Assembly: GCF_033958435.1 (NCBI RefSeq)
Contig: NC_134161.1
Span: forward strand, 3,410,001 to 3,474,000
DNA length: 64,000 bases
Direction of reading: 5' to 3'
Origin: Carettochelys insculpta
Taxonomy: Eukaryota; Chordata; Testudines; Carettochelyidae
In this document: positions 11,756 to 22,110 of the stretch, one piece after another
Layout: every line of letters starts with the position of its first letter
How positions within the stretch are numbered: the stretch's first letter is position 1
Position numbers and translations under genes: made by a program
The notes under the pieces: generated by a model
Told to the model about the DNA's origin: nothing
The model's database searches: none
The model's input: the letters and a program-made list of their open reading frames with translations, nothing else

Positions 11756-14300
11756 TTGGCCAGGCCTGGCATTTTTGAAGTTGTACATTGATATATTCAA
11801 AGAGGGACTCCAATCTGAGGTGGAGCCTCCAGGCCCAATTGTTATGTGAATAAAAATTTTACTAGCCTAACTTCTAATAGGATGCAGAATTCAGGAAATC
11901 AGCTTTAGCGTTTTGGTTCCATTGAGTCCCATGGGATGTGTGGGACTTTCGTTATGAAACAGAGCACCGCTGAACTAGCAGTTGAGTGAGGCACGAGGTC
12001 AGGAGTACAGTTGCAATGAAATCCCCCAAAATGTAGCTGTCATAACCTCTCTGTATACGCTTGATTTCCAAACGCTGTGTACTCTGGTATTCTTTTGTGT
12101 AATCTGGGTCAAACATTAAGGATGCTTCGGAATATGATTTGCATGCTTAAGGGCTCAAAGGAGATCCAGTAAATGGAGAAGAGCTGAATTTATGGCAGGT
12201 TGTTTTATTGTGTTTGCTTTTACTGGCTACAGAGGAGTTGGGAGCTTTCTGCAGTATGCGTTTTTCTAAGTAGCGTATGCTTGCAGCTAACATTTTTACT
12301 CTAGAGAATGCTTAAAAATATACAGAGGCAGAAAGAACATGGAATTAATCAAATAAACCTTACCGATCTCTGGCTCTTAAGGGACAGAACTGGTCTGTTA
12401 GTCCCATTGGCATGACATAACTGTGTGTGTCTCCTATTAAATTTTTTCGCCCCTTGACGTTTCTGAAGTTGTAACTGACTTGAAACCTGGCAAAAAAGCT
12501 TGCAGTTACACCATATTTTAGATCACTGGCTAATATGCCTCAATTTTTCCTCATTAATGCAGTATTTGAAAGCATCAAAATGAAATACATTCACTTGCTG
12601 GCTACAGTGTTGTTGAAAGTATGATCTGTGGGGAGTATTTAATGTAGCTGTAGTTCTTTCAGATAAAATAGCCCATTTGTCTCAACCTGGTGCTGTGGTG
12701 ATGAGATTTGGGATTGCATTTAAAATTGTGAACTTCCAAGACACATTTAAACACAGATGCTTTAAATTTCATTTTGGAAAAGCTTATGATCATCCATAAC
12801 TTCTTACTGTCAAAGGAAAAAAAGATATTTTCCGTATGATACTTTCTAATGAGGGCATGGCCTTAAAATTACATACTCAGCCATTTGCATCTGCACACTT
12901 CCTATTTTTGTTTGTATGTCTTGCACTTGAATTCCACTGCCGCATAAGTTACGAGCTATTAAGTTCCCATATGCTCCTGTGAGGCTGATCTTGTTTTCTA
13001 GATGGATTTCCTGTCTGAATACACTTGGCATATGTGTTTCTAGGTACCGTTGTGCTGTGGCCACCATGTCCAATGCACTTTCTAGTTGCCACGTGTGGAG
13101 AACTGGACACCACAGTGTGGCGAAACGTGGCTCCTCAGAACTGCACGCATGCAGGCACCCCACCACTTGGTGGGACAAGCGTGTGTCAGTAGTGGTGGCA
13201 GCTACGTCTGCAGCCCGCCGTGGCCCTGCGCCGCTCCAAACACAGCCCCAGGCGTGGCACGGCATGGCTTGCGACACCTCAGCGGTGGTGGCTCCAGCAG
13301 TGGCAGCTCTAGTGAGTCGCTGATAGTTGTCAGCCACCCCCATGCAGCCCATAAGACGTCCTGTTTACCGTTGCCCATACTCAGGGTTGCCAGAGTCTTC
13401 TGGTTTCCATCACCATAGTTCTACCTGTGATGTGCAGTCGATGCCCTGGCTCATCAGGATGTTGTACAGCATACCAGTCCCCCACATACCCTTTTAATCT
13501 CTTGATCATCTCTATTTTAGGAGGCAAAGGGGCATGAGTATGTTACACTGTTATTCTGACGACTCCTCGGGGCTTTCGATTCTTTGCTGTGCTTGAGAGT
13601 TACTGGCTACAGTTCCTGAGTCACTGAAAATTCTGGTGAGCTTCAGCCTCTCAGAAGAGTAAATATTAGAATTTTGGGAGGGAAAAAGCAGTGCTTAATT
13701 ACCTTAAAACCTCAAGTAAACAATGCTGTTCGCAAGTTTGACTCTTTCAAATTAATTATGACAATTTAAAGATAACGTTCATGTAGCAGTGGCCACACTG
13801 GAGCCTTTATAAACATTATGTATTTCCTCCCGTCGCAGTTAGGTCTCAATGAGCGTTTGCATCCCTTGGACCCACTTTAAAGAGAATATGAGAGTGTAGA
13901 AGAGAAAAAGCTCGTTCCTCCTTTAATCGCTGAAGATTTTATGTGCATAGTGCTTACTGCATTTCCGGGGAGCGACATACCTGTAGGAATTTAGCGGACA
14001 AACTGTGAAACCAAAATATTTGTGATCAATGGACACTGTTCACTGAACACACAAAAAAGGCAATACCATATATGACGCTCACTTGTGGTTCCCTGTTCTG
14101 AAACATCTAGAAGAGAGGTCAGAAACCTTTCTCAGGCGGAGTGCTGACATTTGACCTTTTGACCTCTAGGTACTGTCCTCGTGCTGGTGATACTTTTCAA
14201 AGTCACTGATAGTCCTACTTACAACAGATTCATGAATAAATTAATAAAGATGCGGAGCTGTACCATTGAGGTGGTGATCGTAGCATTAGCTGGTTTTTTA
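11756..14300. other. Non-coding sequence with a GC-rich block
   Basis: Unique AT-rich sequence except for a GC-rich, CpG-bearing block at about 13050-13330. That block produces open frames on both strands (168 codons minus, 110-114 plus), none with a recognisable domain. It may be a decayed repeat or a small GC island. No exon is called. Confidence 0.45.
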
Positions 14301-14315
14301 AGCCACACCATCGTG

Positions 14316-14720
14316 GGTTCGTTCAGCTGCACATCTACCAATATAATTTTTATGCCATCATGTGCCAGCAATGCCCCTCTGCTATATACATCGGACAAAC
14401 TGGACAGTCTCTACGTAAAAGAATAAACGCACACAAATCAGACATCAGAAATGGCAATATACAAAAACCTGTGGGAGAGCACTTCAATCTCCCAGGCCAC
14501 ACAGTAGCAGACTTAAAAGTAGCTATCCTACAGCAAAAAATATTTCAGGACCAGACTCCAAAGAGAAATTTCTGAGCTGCAATTCATCTGCAAATTCGAT
14601 GCCCTCAGCTCAGGCTTAAACAAAGACTGCGAATGGCTGGCTAAATACAGAAGCAGCTTCCCCTCCCTTGGTGTTGACACCTCCAGATCAACTGCTGGTA
14701 GTAAGCCTCACCCTTGCTGA
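14316..14720 (+). pseudogene. Penelope GIY-YIG endonuclease remnant
   Basis: The translation contains SFSCTSTN, then after a one-base frame change MCQQCPSAIYIGQTGQSLRK, then RINAHKSDIRNGNIQ, PVGEHFNLPGHT and ADLKVAILQQ. This is the order of the GIY-YIG nuclease of Penelope-like elements: the Y-IG core is IYIGQTG, the following Arg sits in LRKRI, and the conserved histidines are in INAHKSD and GEHFNLPGH. A second frame change near 14560 leads into ELQFICKFDALSSGLNKDC and a terminal stop. The nuclease would nick target DNA for reverse transcription in an intact element. Two frameshifts and loss of the reverse transcriptase make this copy inactive. Confidence 0.85.
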
Positions 14721-14795
14721 CTGAGCTAACCTTGTTATCCCCAGCCTTGCTCTGGCTTATTTATACCTGGCCCTGCAGCTTTCCAGGACCAGCAT

Positions 14796-14833
14796 CTGAT
14801 GAAGTGAGTCTGTGCTCACGAAAGCTCATGCTC
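14796..14833 (+). ncRNA. Hammerhead-ribozyme-like core in PLE-1 3' end
   Basis: CTGATGA (14796-14802) is followed by helix II GTGAG (14804-14808) pairing with CTCAC (14815-14819), then GAAA (14820-14823), then a two-pair helix III GC-TCAT-GC and a TC that would be the cleavage position. These are the invariant hammerhead core elements in correct order. Helix I is not evident from the flanks, so activity is unproven. Hammerhead motifs have been reported in Penelope-like elements, which supports the reading. Confidence 0.65.
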
Positions 14834-14918
14834 AAAACTTTTCTGTTCATCTAGAAGGTGCCACAGGACCCTTTGTTGCTGTTACAGATCCAGACTAACA
14901 CGGCTACTCCTCCGATAG

Positions 14919-16440
14919 CTAGTTTTTTGTTACTCTACAGGCGGCGTTGCTTTGAGCAAGCTGCTGGCTGCATGGGCTGGGGGGGCGGGGGAGAAGGAGG
15001 TGAGGCTGAGCTCGCGGGCCAATGAACATGTGTGCGCCACTCTTGGCACCTGTGCTGAGGGTTGCTTACTCCGATCTGGAATATGGCACGTGCTGTAGAA
15101 ATCCCAAGTTCTCCTTGGCTTGCTCAAATTTCATGTCAGTTTTAAGCGTATGGTATTTAATAGAATCAATGTGTTCTGTATTTCAGTGCAAGGTTAAACA
15201 TGGGACAGGTTAGAGCAATTTTCTTTATAAGTCTCTCTGACCCATATATGAAAGATGTCTTGTGTCAAACACCTTGTTTTTGATGCAGTATTTTGGAACA
15301 AAGTGTGCAACACAATTAAATTCTTGATCATAGATTAGTTGGCCGTATTCCATCTTCGTAGGCAGTGTCCTACTTAAATAGCTTGGATTGGGCTGAGAAA
15401 AATAATTGCTGCTATGAAATAATTTTGCAATTACCAGTGTAATTAAGGGCAGTTTGTTAATGAAAATGCTTGGTGAATAATGACTGTAGGGTACTCGTTT
15501 TTGCAGCTTCATGCCAGATGATTGGTTTGTGTGCTGGAAATGGTTAGGGAATTAGTGACACAGCTGTCATGGTTACATGATGAGCAGTCATTAGCCTCTT
15601 GCCGTATGGGAACTGGTCAGACAAGCAAAAACAAACTTAACATATGATGAGAGAAGCTATTGCTTTTGTTTTTTTAAAAATACATTCAGGTATGTACGTT
15701 CGCATGTACTCAGTGATCTACTGAAAGATGTATTTATTCAATAGGTCACAGAGTCCATGTGAACATGGTTCTTTTTTTAAAATTATGACCATTTAATAGA
15801 GGCCTCCAGTCAGCTCATTGATTTCCTCTGTTGCAAGCCACCAATATAAGCTTATGAACCAGCTTTTAGGAAGCCTAGTAGATATATTTGGATTTTCTCC
15901 TGATAGATCTGTTTGTTTCATGGACTCTCTGAAGCACAAGATTTTTTTTCTTCTCGAACAGTAAGCATCTATGGACTTGTGTGCTGTCTGAAACTGTAGA
16001 ACAATTTTCTCTTTGGGTCAAAGTACCGAAATACTCTGCTGGCCATAAAACCTGACAACTTTGTCTTCTTTTTCTGTTTGCAGGTAAGAAATATGAAAAC
16101 TTTCTCTCACACTCAGGTGTAAGAAATCCACCCGTTGAAGATGGCAGTAGTCCTGTGACAGACACACTTAACCAAAGACCCCTGGATCAGGTTTGATAGA
16201 TCATGCACAGTACTGGTGCTGGCAACTTGAATGTTGGTGTTGGATGAGCAATTTCCTGCACTTCTAAATATTTTCTTAATATTGACACCGCTGTCTCCAA
16301 AGGTTTTGGAAACCGAAGGTGTTTCATGCGCAGTTAACATATATTTAAGTCCGATTGGATGGTGCTGTGTTGAGAAGCTAACTGGATATCTCCTGCAAGC
16401 ACAAACCTCTATGTCATTAGCTGCACAGTGTTGTTCAGTA
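14919..16440. other. Unique non-coding sequence
   Basis: Apart from a short GC-rich patch at about 14970-15020, this is AT-rich sequence without a recognisable repeat or gene. Confidence 0.5.
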
Positions 16441-16765
16441 CAGATTGAACCTCTCTAGTCTGGAACTTCCTTGTCCAGCAACATCTGTAACCTGGCGTGA
16501 CTTTAATTACCTAGAAAATAATTGATCATGGGTGTGGCCAAGTTTCCTGTGGTACCATGAAGTTTGTTTCCAGCCACCAGTCCTGGCTCTTCATGTTCTG
16601 TGCTGTTGTTTCGCTGTAATTTACCCCTAGCGCTCTTCTGAGGGCCTGGTAAGCAGTGGAAGTGTTGGTGATGCTGCTGCGCAATATCGGCTTCCCATGA
16701 TCTGGCAGTCTCTTGTTGAGAACCAATCGGGTCCCAAGGGTGCTGGACGAGAGAAGTTCGATGTG
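16441..16765. mobile_element. TA-type (mariner-like) MITE, CAGRTTGAACCTC family
   Basis: The left end CAGATTGAACCTCTCTAGTC is preceded by TA. The right end GGACGAGAGAAGTTCGATGTG is its imperfect inverted complement and is followed by CA, a likely mutated TA. About 325 bp, no coding capacity. A sister 5' end lies at 30833. A TA duplication and terminal inverted repeats are typical of Tc1/mariner-superfamily non-autonomous elements. The open minus frame 16526-16783 is fortuitous. Confidence 0.6.
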
Positions 16766-17529
16766 CACCTCCCCGATGTTCATTTGAGTCGTGGCCTATA
16801 AATAACTCTTAACAGAATGACTGGATTAGAGCACAACTTGGAATTCTCATTGTACCTAGAAGGTACCTGAGAACATCGGTGGTTTTCAGTAAAACCTCAT
16901 GATCAGGAAATAGCTGGTCACCACACTGGCCTTCTGATTGGTTTCTCTCCCTTCCCTCTATCCTTCATCTGTCTATTTAGTTTCTCTTCCTTTAGAAAGC
17001 CTGAGTAGCTGGTTGGTGATGAAGCTGTGCTGAAAATCTGAGGGAGTGTAGGGTATCTGTCCAGAGGATGAAAATATAATATCTGTAGCTCAGGAGTATT
17101 ACTGGTTACGTGTTGCATTTTTCCAGCGATTGGCATATCAGAACCATCCTAGTACCCATGCTTGCATTCTGAACAGAGAAGAGGGGGCACAGTTCAACAG
17201 AAACGGAAAATGTTTTCTCCTAATGCCTGACCACCAAGACATCTGGTGGTTTGACTGGCACATTGCTTCATTCATTCAGAAGTCAGTGGTGTGACAATAT
17301 GTCCTGGAGGTTTACCACTGAGAGCCTAAACAAATAAAAGGGTGTCTGTTGTTGGCTGGATGAGAAAAGGTTCTTGGACTAGACCTGAGTGTGGCAGCAC
17401 CAGGCATGAAAACGAATCTTCCTTTGTGTGTGTGTTAGATGGTTGTCGACAGCCGCTAGAGAAGTTCTCTTGTGGAGTTGGGAGAAAGGCCTGGCTCATC
17501 AGCAAGAAATATATTTAATTGCACACAAA
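16766..17529. other. Unique non-coding sequence
   Basis: No gene or repeat recognised. Confidence 0.5.
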
Positions 17530-17958
17530 GGCCACATCTGCACTACAGCGGTCTTTCGAAAGATGATCTGGCAGATCTCTTACAGAATATCTTGTTTGGA
17601 AAGAGCACATCTACACACACACAAGCAGATTGAAAGATAGATCCGCTCTTTCGACAGAGAACATCCACACAGCCCCACCTCTTTCAAAGGAATGGGCTAG
17701 GGATTGAAAAATCTGACACCATGAAGACTGCCCTTCTGAAAAAAAGCTGTGCAGAGCATCTACACATGGATTTTTTTCAAAAGAAGCTTTTGAGAGGAGG
17801 CACTGTTCCTGATCCGGGAGCAGAAGAGAGCTTCCCAAAGAAGAGCCGCATTGTTTAGATTTCAGATCGAAAGAGTGCATTTCGTGTGTGGATGCTCCTC
17901 ATGTTCTTTTGAAAAAGGGCCTGATTTTCTGAAAGAACTTGCTAGTGTAGATGAAGAC
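17530..17958. mobile_element. TTCGAAA-type MITE, copy 3
   Basis: It begins GGCCACATCTGCACTAC and ends GCTAGTGTAGATGAAGAC, an inverted complement with a few mismatches. It is flanked on both sides by AAA, a fitting 3-bp target duplication (17527-17529 and 17959-17961). Interior words TTTCGAAAG, CTTTCGACAG and TCTTTTGAAAA match the other copies. No coding capacity. Confidence 0.72.
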
Positions 17959-18165
17959 AAAGTGTGGTCAAGTGTTGGGGGAAACAAAAAGACCTAGAAA
18001 AAGGAAAAATAAAAAACTTAAATTCATTAGTTAGAAAATTGGGATCGCTTATACAGTGTGGGTTTTTTTTTTTTTAAAGTTGATAATGCCCCAACAAAGA
18101 CTCAAGGTAAAATTAAAAAATGCTGGAGTTGTGTCCTGAACTGGCCAAGGCTCTCTAAAATCTTA

Positions 18166-18399
18166 GGCCTGGTCTACACTAGGGATCAGAGTGGATCCCA
18201 GATGCGCAATCATAGACATGCTATTAGCAAAGCTAGAATCAATGTATCAGGATCAACTTTGTTCCCTGGTGTAGATCAGGGCTCTTTGGGTTCATGCTGA
18301 CGTTCCTTACTCCACCTGCGAGCATGGAGTACCAGGGTTGAAGGTTGAGCCCACAGAAATTGTGACATGTCCAACCCCCTGTAAATTATAGACATACCT
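18166..18399. mobile_element. GGCCTGGTCTACACTAGGG MITE with TTA duplication
   Basis: The left end GGCCTGGTCTACACTAGGG is preceded by TTA and the right end (TATAGACATACC) is followed by TTA. About 234 bp. The TTA duplication points to the PIF/Harbinger superfamily. The interior GGATCAGAGTGGATCCCAG and TCAATGTATCAGGATCAAC are palindromic in style. This copy makes the superfamily assignment of the related MITEs more plausible. Confidence 0.65.
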
Positions 18400-18744
18400 T
18401 TAGTCTAAGTCTTTTAGACACTTGAGAAAATTATAACCTTAAGGATGTTTGGATGCAACATTTTTATTCCTTTAAGTGCACTAGACTACACTTGCTGTTT
18501 TGTAATTGGTTCCGAACCAATTTGAATTTGTGTGATTGATGAGAAGGGTTTAAATATACTGTGCAAGGTCGCTGGGATTGCAAAAGTGGCGGTCCTTTGA
18601 CCATCAGCATGGATTACTCGAGGATCCGCATATGTTCCATTTATACAAATCGTTAAAGCTCCCTGGGGCTGGGAGGGAATGTTCATTTCTTCTTTTTCCT
18701 GTGGCCGCCACCTTGAGACTATATATGTCATGCTCTGTTTTAGG
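18400..18744. other. Unique non-coding sequence
   Basis: No repeat recognised. Minus and plus small frames overlap without features. Confidence 0.45.
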
Positions 18745-18965
18745 TAGGAAGAGAGAGGTAGCCATGCTAGTCTGTACTCCAACAAAACAAAACAGCAGAA
18801 ATGGAGCACTTTAAAGACAGACAAAATGATTTATTTGGTGAAAAGCTTTCATGGGACAGACCCTCTTCATCAGTAGGTCTGTCCCACGAAAGCGCTTCAC
18901 TGAATAAATCATTTTGTCTGTCTTTAAAGTGCTCCATTTCTGCTGTTTTGTTCTGTTGTAGGTAG
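18745..18965. repeat. Penelope 3'-end fold-back (head-to-head pair)
   Basis: Two truncated Penelope 3' ends lie head to head. Inverted arms 18786-18862 and 18876-18952 (77 bp each) share the AAATGATTTATT..GGTGAA block and the GCAGAAATGGAGCAC block, separated by a 13-bp centre. Both 3' ends point outward: the minus half ends in a typical Penelope tail (complement of GGTAGCCATGCTAGTCTGTA at 18759-18778). Such inverted pairs are a known product of Penelope-like insertion. Confidence 0.75.
18840..18873 (-). ncRNA. Hammerhead-like core at fold-back centre
   Basis: On the minus strand CTGATGA (18873-18867) precedes GAGGG-TCTGT-CCCAT and GAAA (18850-18847), then GC. The outer pairs of helix II are damaged (A opposite A, G opposite T) but the three GGG-CCC pairs and both core boxes are present. 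The plus-strand arm carries a partly matching GTAGG..CCCACGAAAGC half without CTGATGA. Confidence 0.5.
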
Positions 18966-20263
18966 AAATACAAGGTGCAGGTACAAGAAGGCTCACTCTT
19001 AGGGGCTTGTCAGTGGCTTTATCAAGTTCCATAATGAAGATGGATCAGATTCCATCTTGTTGCCAGTCACTCTTACCAAAATAATGCTAGTTACAGCAGT
19101 TACACATTAATGTTCTTTAGTAGCTTAAAAGCACACCCTGTTCCAGTTCTAAAAGATTAGATGAAGGGGGAGTCTCTTATTTTTGGAAGAGTAGTTAGTA
19201 AAGGAGCAGGAGATTGGTTTTGGTGTCACTAAGGCCACTTCTGACAGGAGTGTACTTTGAAATGATTCAAGACAGCTGTTGAACATACCCAGCGCTGCTA
19301 AGAGCAGTTCCTAAATCAAACTGTTTAATATGTCAGCACTGGATCTGAACGCCATGTACATCCGAGCTGTTTGGTTGGAGTTTATCGTTTTATGAACTTT
19401 AAATCACCGAACAAGGTCTTCAGTGCAGCAGTTGTTTTCTGATGTTTTTGAATATTCAGATGGACTCTTGATAACTGTCAAAATAGGTGTAATTTCATAA
19501 GCTGTTTGGGTTCATGTGGTCTTGAGTTATAAAATTTTAAATTGAAAATGGTTTTTCATTTGGCCCATCCTGTACTCTTATTTTTCATACCTTATTTTAG
19601 TTGTTCTGAAACATGCAGCAATGAGGTACACTTATCAACCATGTCTGCTTTGTGAATAAAATCACTTTTTTAAGATGCACCTGTGTCCCAGAAGGCAGGA
19701 GGTTCCATGTGCATGTGCCTGCTATTAAGAAATTGCCATTTGTTTTCAAGCTCTCTCCTGAGGGAGGGTTAAGAGCTGGTGGTTACCCCAGAGGGAGACA
19801 TCCCAAGCGTGTCTTCCTGGGTTCTCAAAGGGGTTTTCACACTGGGGAGGTGGCAGCAGATCACGCTGGGTCAGGGAATCTGTGACCTCAGGAAGTTTTT
19901 ACAAGCAAAAGCCTTCAGAGGCCAAGTACTTAAAAGGTCTTGCAAACCCCCCACCTGCCGCACTAGAAAGGCCAGAGTGGGGATCAGCCTTGATTAAAGC
20001 CCTAGGATGTCCTTGGTGTCAAAGATAGCCTTTTCCCCTCCTACCACTTCTTGCTTTATCTGGCTGAAAGCTGTCACTTAAGGCAATCTGAGGGCCGGTT
20101 TGAGCACGGTAGGCATCGGGAAGCTACAAGACCGGTGACTCCTACGTGTTGAGTAACTCAATCTCTTTGTAAAACAGGGACATGAATTCAGAGCTGCTGT
20201 CACTTTACAATTGTCTGGAACTACTGCAGAATTTCCCCGTTCTCATGTTTACTGAATGATGAG
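18966..20263. other. Non-coding sequence, one possible repeat block
   Basis: Mostly unique. The block 19680-19995 (GGTGGTTACCCCAGAGGGAG, GGGGAGGTGGCAGCAGATCA, ACTAGAAAGGCCAGAGTGGG) has the flavour of a GC-richer interspersed repeat or LTR, but I could not establish its ends. No gene recognised. Confidence 0.4.
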
Positions 20264-20751
20264 CAGGGTCGATAAAAAGTGATTTTTTTTTTTTTTTAAA
20301 ACAAACACCTGCCCCACCCCAGATGTTTAAAATTTAAATTCAATTGGATTTTTAACTTTAACTAAAATAAAATACTGAATTTCTCATATAAAAATAAGCT
20401 ACAATTACATCTCATTGCAAACCCACTGCATATACACTTAGTCTCATAAAAATGAATGAATGACTCTAGTCCATCCAACCTGTCAACTAACTCTTGCTTA
20501 TTGGAAGTTTTGGTGTTTCAATTTCTGTTCCCCAGCAGACTAAAAAGTAACATACAAAGAAAGGCACAGTCTGGATAGAATTGTTTTTGTGCTGTGCTTA
20601 TGTAGTGGTGGACCATGGCTAAGCACAGCAGCGGAGTTAAAACAGAGACACAATACATAGCAAAAGATTTGAGGCAGCATAGAAAGGAACATTGGAGTGC
20701 ACTGGAAAGGAAAAAGGACGACCTTATTCAGCACACACGCACAGCTTTCTA
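20264..20751. mobile_element. Left part of a GATTTAAATCA DNA element
   Basis: It begins CAGGGTCGATAAAAAGTGAT followed by T/A-rich sequence rich in TTTAAATT. The stretch 22600-22704, ending in TTGATTTAAATCAGCCACC, looks like its other end. I infer a single hAT-like or other terminal-inverted-repeat element interrupted by the Penelope copy between them. The terminal match is poor, so the call is tentative. Confidence 0.4.
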
Positions 20752-20844
20752 TTGTAACAGAGATAGCTGTGCTAGCCTACATACTATCAAAACAAAAAAG
20801 CAGTCCAGCAGCAGTTTAAAGACTAACAAAATAATGTATTAGGT

Positions 20845-20878
20845 GATGATTTTTCGTGGGACAGACTCACTTCTTCAG
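20845..20878 (-). ncRNA. Hammerhead-like core in PLE-2 3' end (mutated)
   Basis: Minus strand: CTGAAGA (one change from CTGATGA, 20878-20872), then GTGAG-TCTGT-CCCAC, then GAAA (20855-20852). One A opposite C mismatch sits in helix II. Helix III is not preserved. It reads as a decayed copy of the motif in PLE-1. Confidence 0.45.
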
Positions 20879-21014
20879 ATCCTAGCCATACCTTAAAACA
20901 GACTCAATATTTAAGCCACAGAGAACCAAAAATAGTAATCAAGGTAGACAAATCAGAAAAATTATTATCGAGGTGAGCAAATCAGAGAGCAGAGGGGCAG
21001 AAGTGGGCGGCGGG

Positions 21015-21880
21015 GGGAGAGTCAAGAATTAGATAAAGCAAAGTATGTAAAGAGTCCTTATAATAAGCTAGAAAATTGCCATCCTGGTTCAAACCATGTG
21101 TTAATGTGTCGAATTTGATTAGAAAAGAGTTGAGCAGCCTCCCTTTCGAAATGGCTTTGAAAGTTCCTTTTCAGTAAACACAGACTTTCAGGTCATTGAC
21201 AGAATGGCCCACTCCATTAAAGTGCTGGCTGACAGGCTTGTGAATCAGAAGTGTTTCTATGTCTGTTTTGTGCCCATTAATTCTTTGTCTAAGAGTTTGA
21301 AGTCTGTGCAATATACAAAGCTTGTGGGCATTGCTGGCACATGATGGCATATATGATGTTAGGTGAGGAACATGAGAGTGTGCCCGTGACTCTGAGTAAC
21401 CTGGTTAGGTCCAGTGTTGGTATCTCCAGAATAGATATGCGGACAAAGTTGACAATGGGGCTTGTGGCAAGGAAAAGTTCCAGGATTGGTGTTCCTGTGG
21501 TATAGTCTGTGGTTGTTGATGAGAATCCTCACAAGGTTGGGAGGTTGTCTGTAGGGGAGAACAGACTTGTCACCTTGGGCTTTCTGGAGTGTGGCATCCT
21601 GATGAAGGATAAGGTCGTAGGTCTTCAATAATGCATTGCAGTGGTTTGAGTTGGGGCTGCAGGTAATGACCAGTGGTGTTCCGCTCTTGGCTTTTTTGGG
21701 CCCATCTTGGAGTAGCTGGTCTCTGGGTATTCGTTTGGCCCTCTCGATTTGTTTTTTTATTTCTCCTATATGGCCTCGCAAGCCAGGATGGTTTTTCTGT
21801 GGCAAACGAGAGACCCGACTTGGAATATCTTGAAGAAATTTGTTCTGTGGGTAAAAACGAAAGCATGTCAAGTGTACGTG
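21015..21880 (-). pseudogene. Penelope RT C-terminus and nuclease remnant
   Basis: The minus-strand frame (part of 22018-21359) contains SRLPQKNHPGLRGHIGEIKK, then GTPLVITCSPNSNHCNALLK, LPYRQPPNLVRILINNH and PCHKPHCQLCPHI. This is the block that lies between the reverse transcriptase core and the GIY-YIG nuclease in Penelope-like proteins, including the YRxPPNL motif. Downstream, pieces such as MCQQCPQALYIAQTSNS and FTEKELSKPFRKG continue the nuclease in shifted frames with stops. In IAQTSNS the glycine of YIG is replaced, so the nuclease core is broken. Upstream of about 21900 the frame is not element-like. Confidence 0.8.
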
Positions 21881-21981
21881 CAACATTGACAGGTGGAACC
21901 AAACTTGGGACCTCTGGAACTTAGTGCATGAGCCTCTACTGCTTAAGCCTAAAGTGTCTTGGCTCTCAGCTAAGGCTGTAC

Positions 21982-22110
21982 AATAAACCCTCAAGGTAGG
22001 CACAACTAATTTGTGCATGTTTCGGATTAGCGAGAGTGCTGCCTGGACTACGTGCCACTATGTGGGGTGGCGAACCACACCCAGTAGGGGTGTGGGTTAC
22101 ATAAGCAGTG
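21982..22110. mobile_element. TA-type element end (CAATAAACCCTC)
   Basis: TACAATAAACCCTCAAGG, followed by CGGATTAGCGAGAGTGC, resembles the terminus of mariner/Tigger-like elements (CARTAAACYCTC) and the CAGTAAACTC terminus at 62652. The far end is not identified. Confidence 0.35.

Larger units (their letters stand above)
14304..14918 (+). mobile_element. Penelope-like retroelement, 5' truncated (PLE-1)
   Basis: The copy keeps the C-terminal GIY-YIG endonuclease, a stop at about 14720, and a 3' untranslated end that finishes CAGACTAACACGGCTACTCC. The 3' region contains a hammerhead-ribozyme-like core (14796-14833). Related 3' ends occur at 18745-18965, 20752-21980 and 52320-52482. Penelope-like elements encode a reverse transcriptase joined to a GIY-YIG nuclease; only the nuclease end is left here. 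The left boundary is estimated. Confidence 0.85.
20752..21980 (-). mobile_element. Penelope-like retroelement, minus strand (PLE-2)
   Basis: On the minus strand the order is: reverse-transcriptase C-terminal region, decayed GIY-YIG segment, 3' untranslated region with a hammerhead-like core (20878-20845), and tail ending at about 20752 near GTAACAGAGATAGCTGTGCT on the plus strand. It is longer than PLE-1 but 5' truncated. It lies between two halves of a DNA element (20264-20751 and 22600-22704). Confidence 0.8.

Noticed and set aside
12846..13352. 168-codon minus-strand open frame
   Set aside because: It overlaps plus-strand frames of 110-114 codons in the same GC-rich block and has no motif.
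18786..18952. microRNA-type hairpin precursor
   Set aside because: The arms are explained by two inverted Penelope 3' ends; the stem is far longer than a usual precursor and has transposon text.
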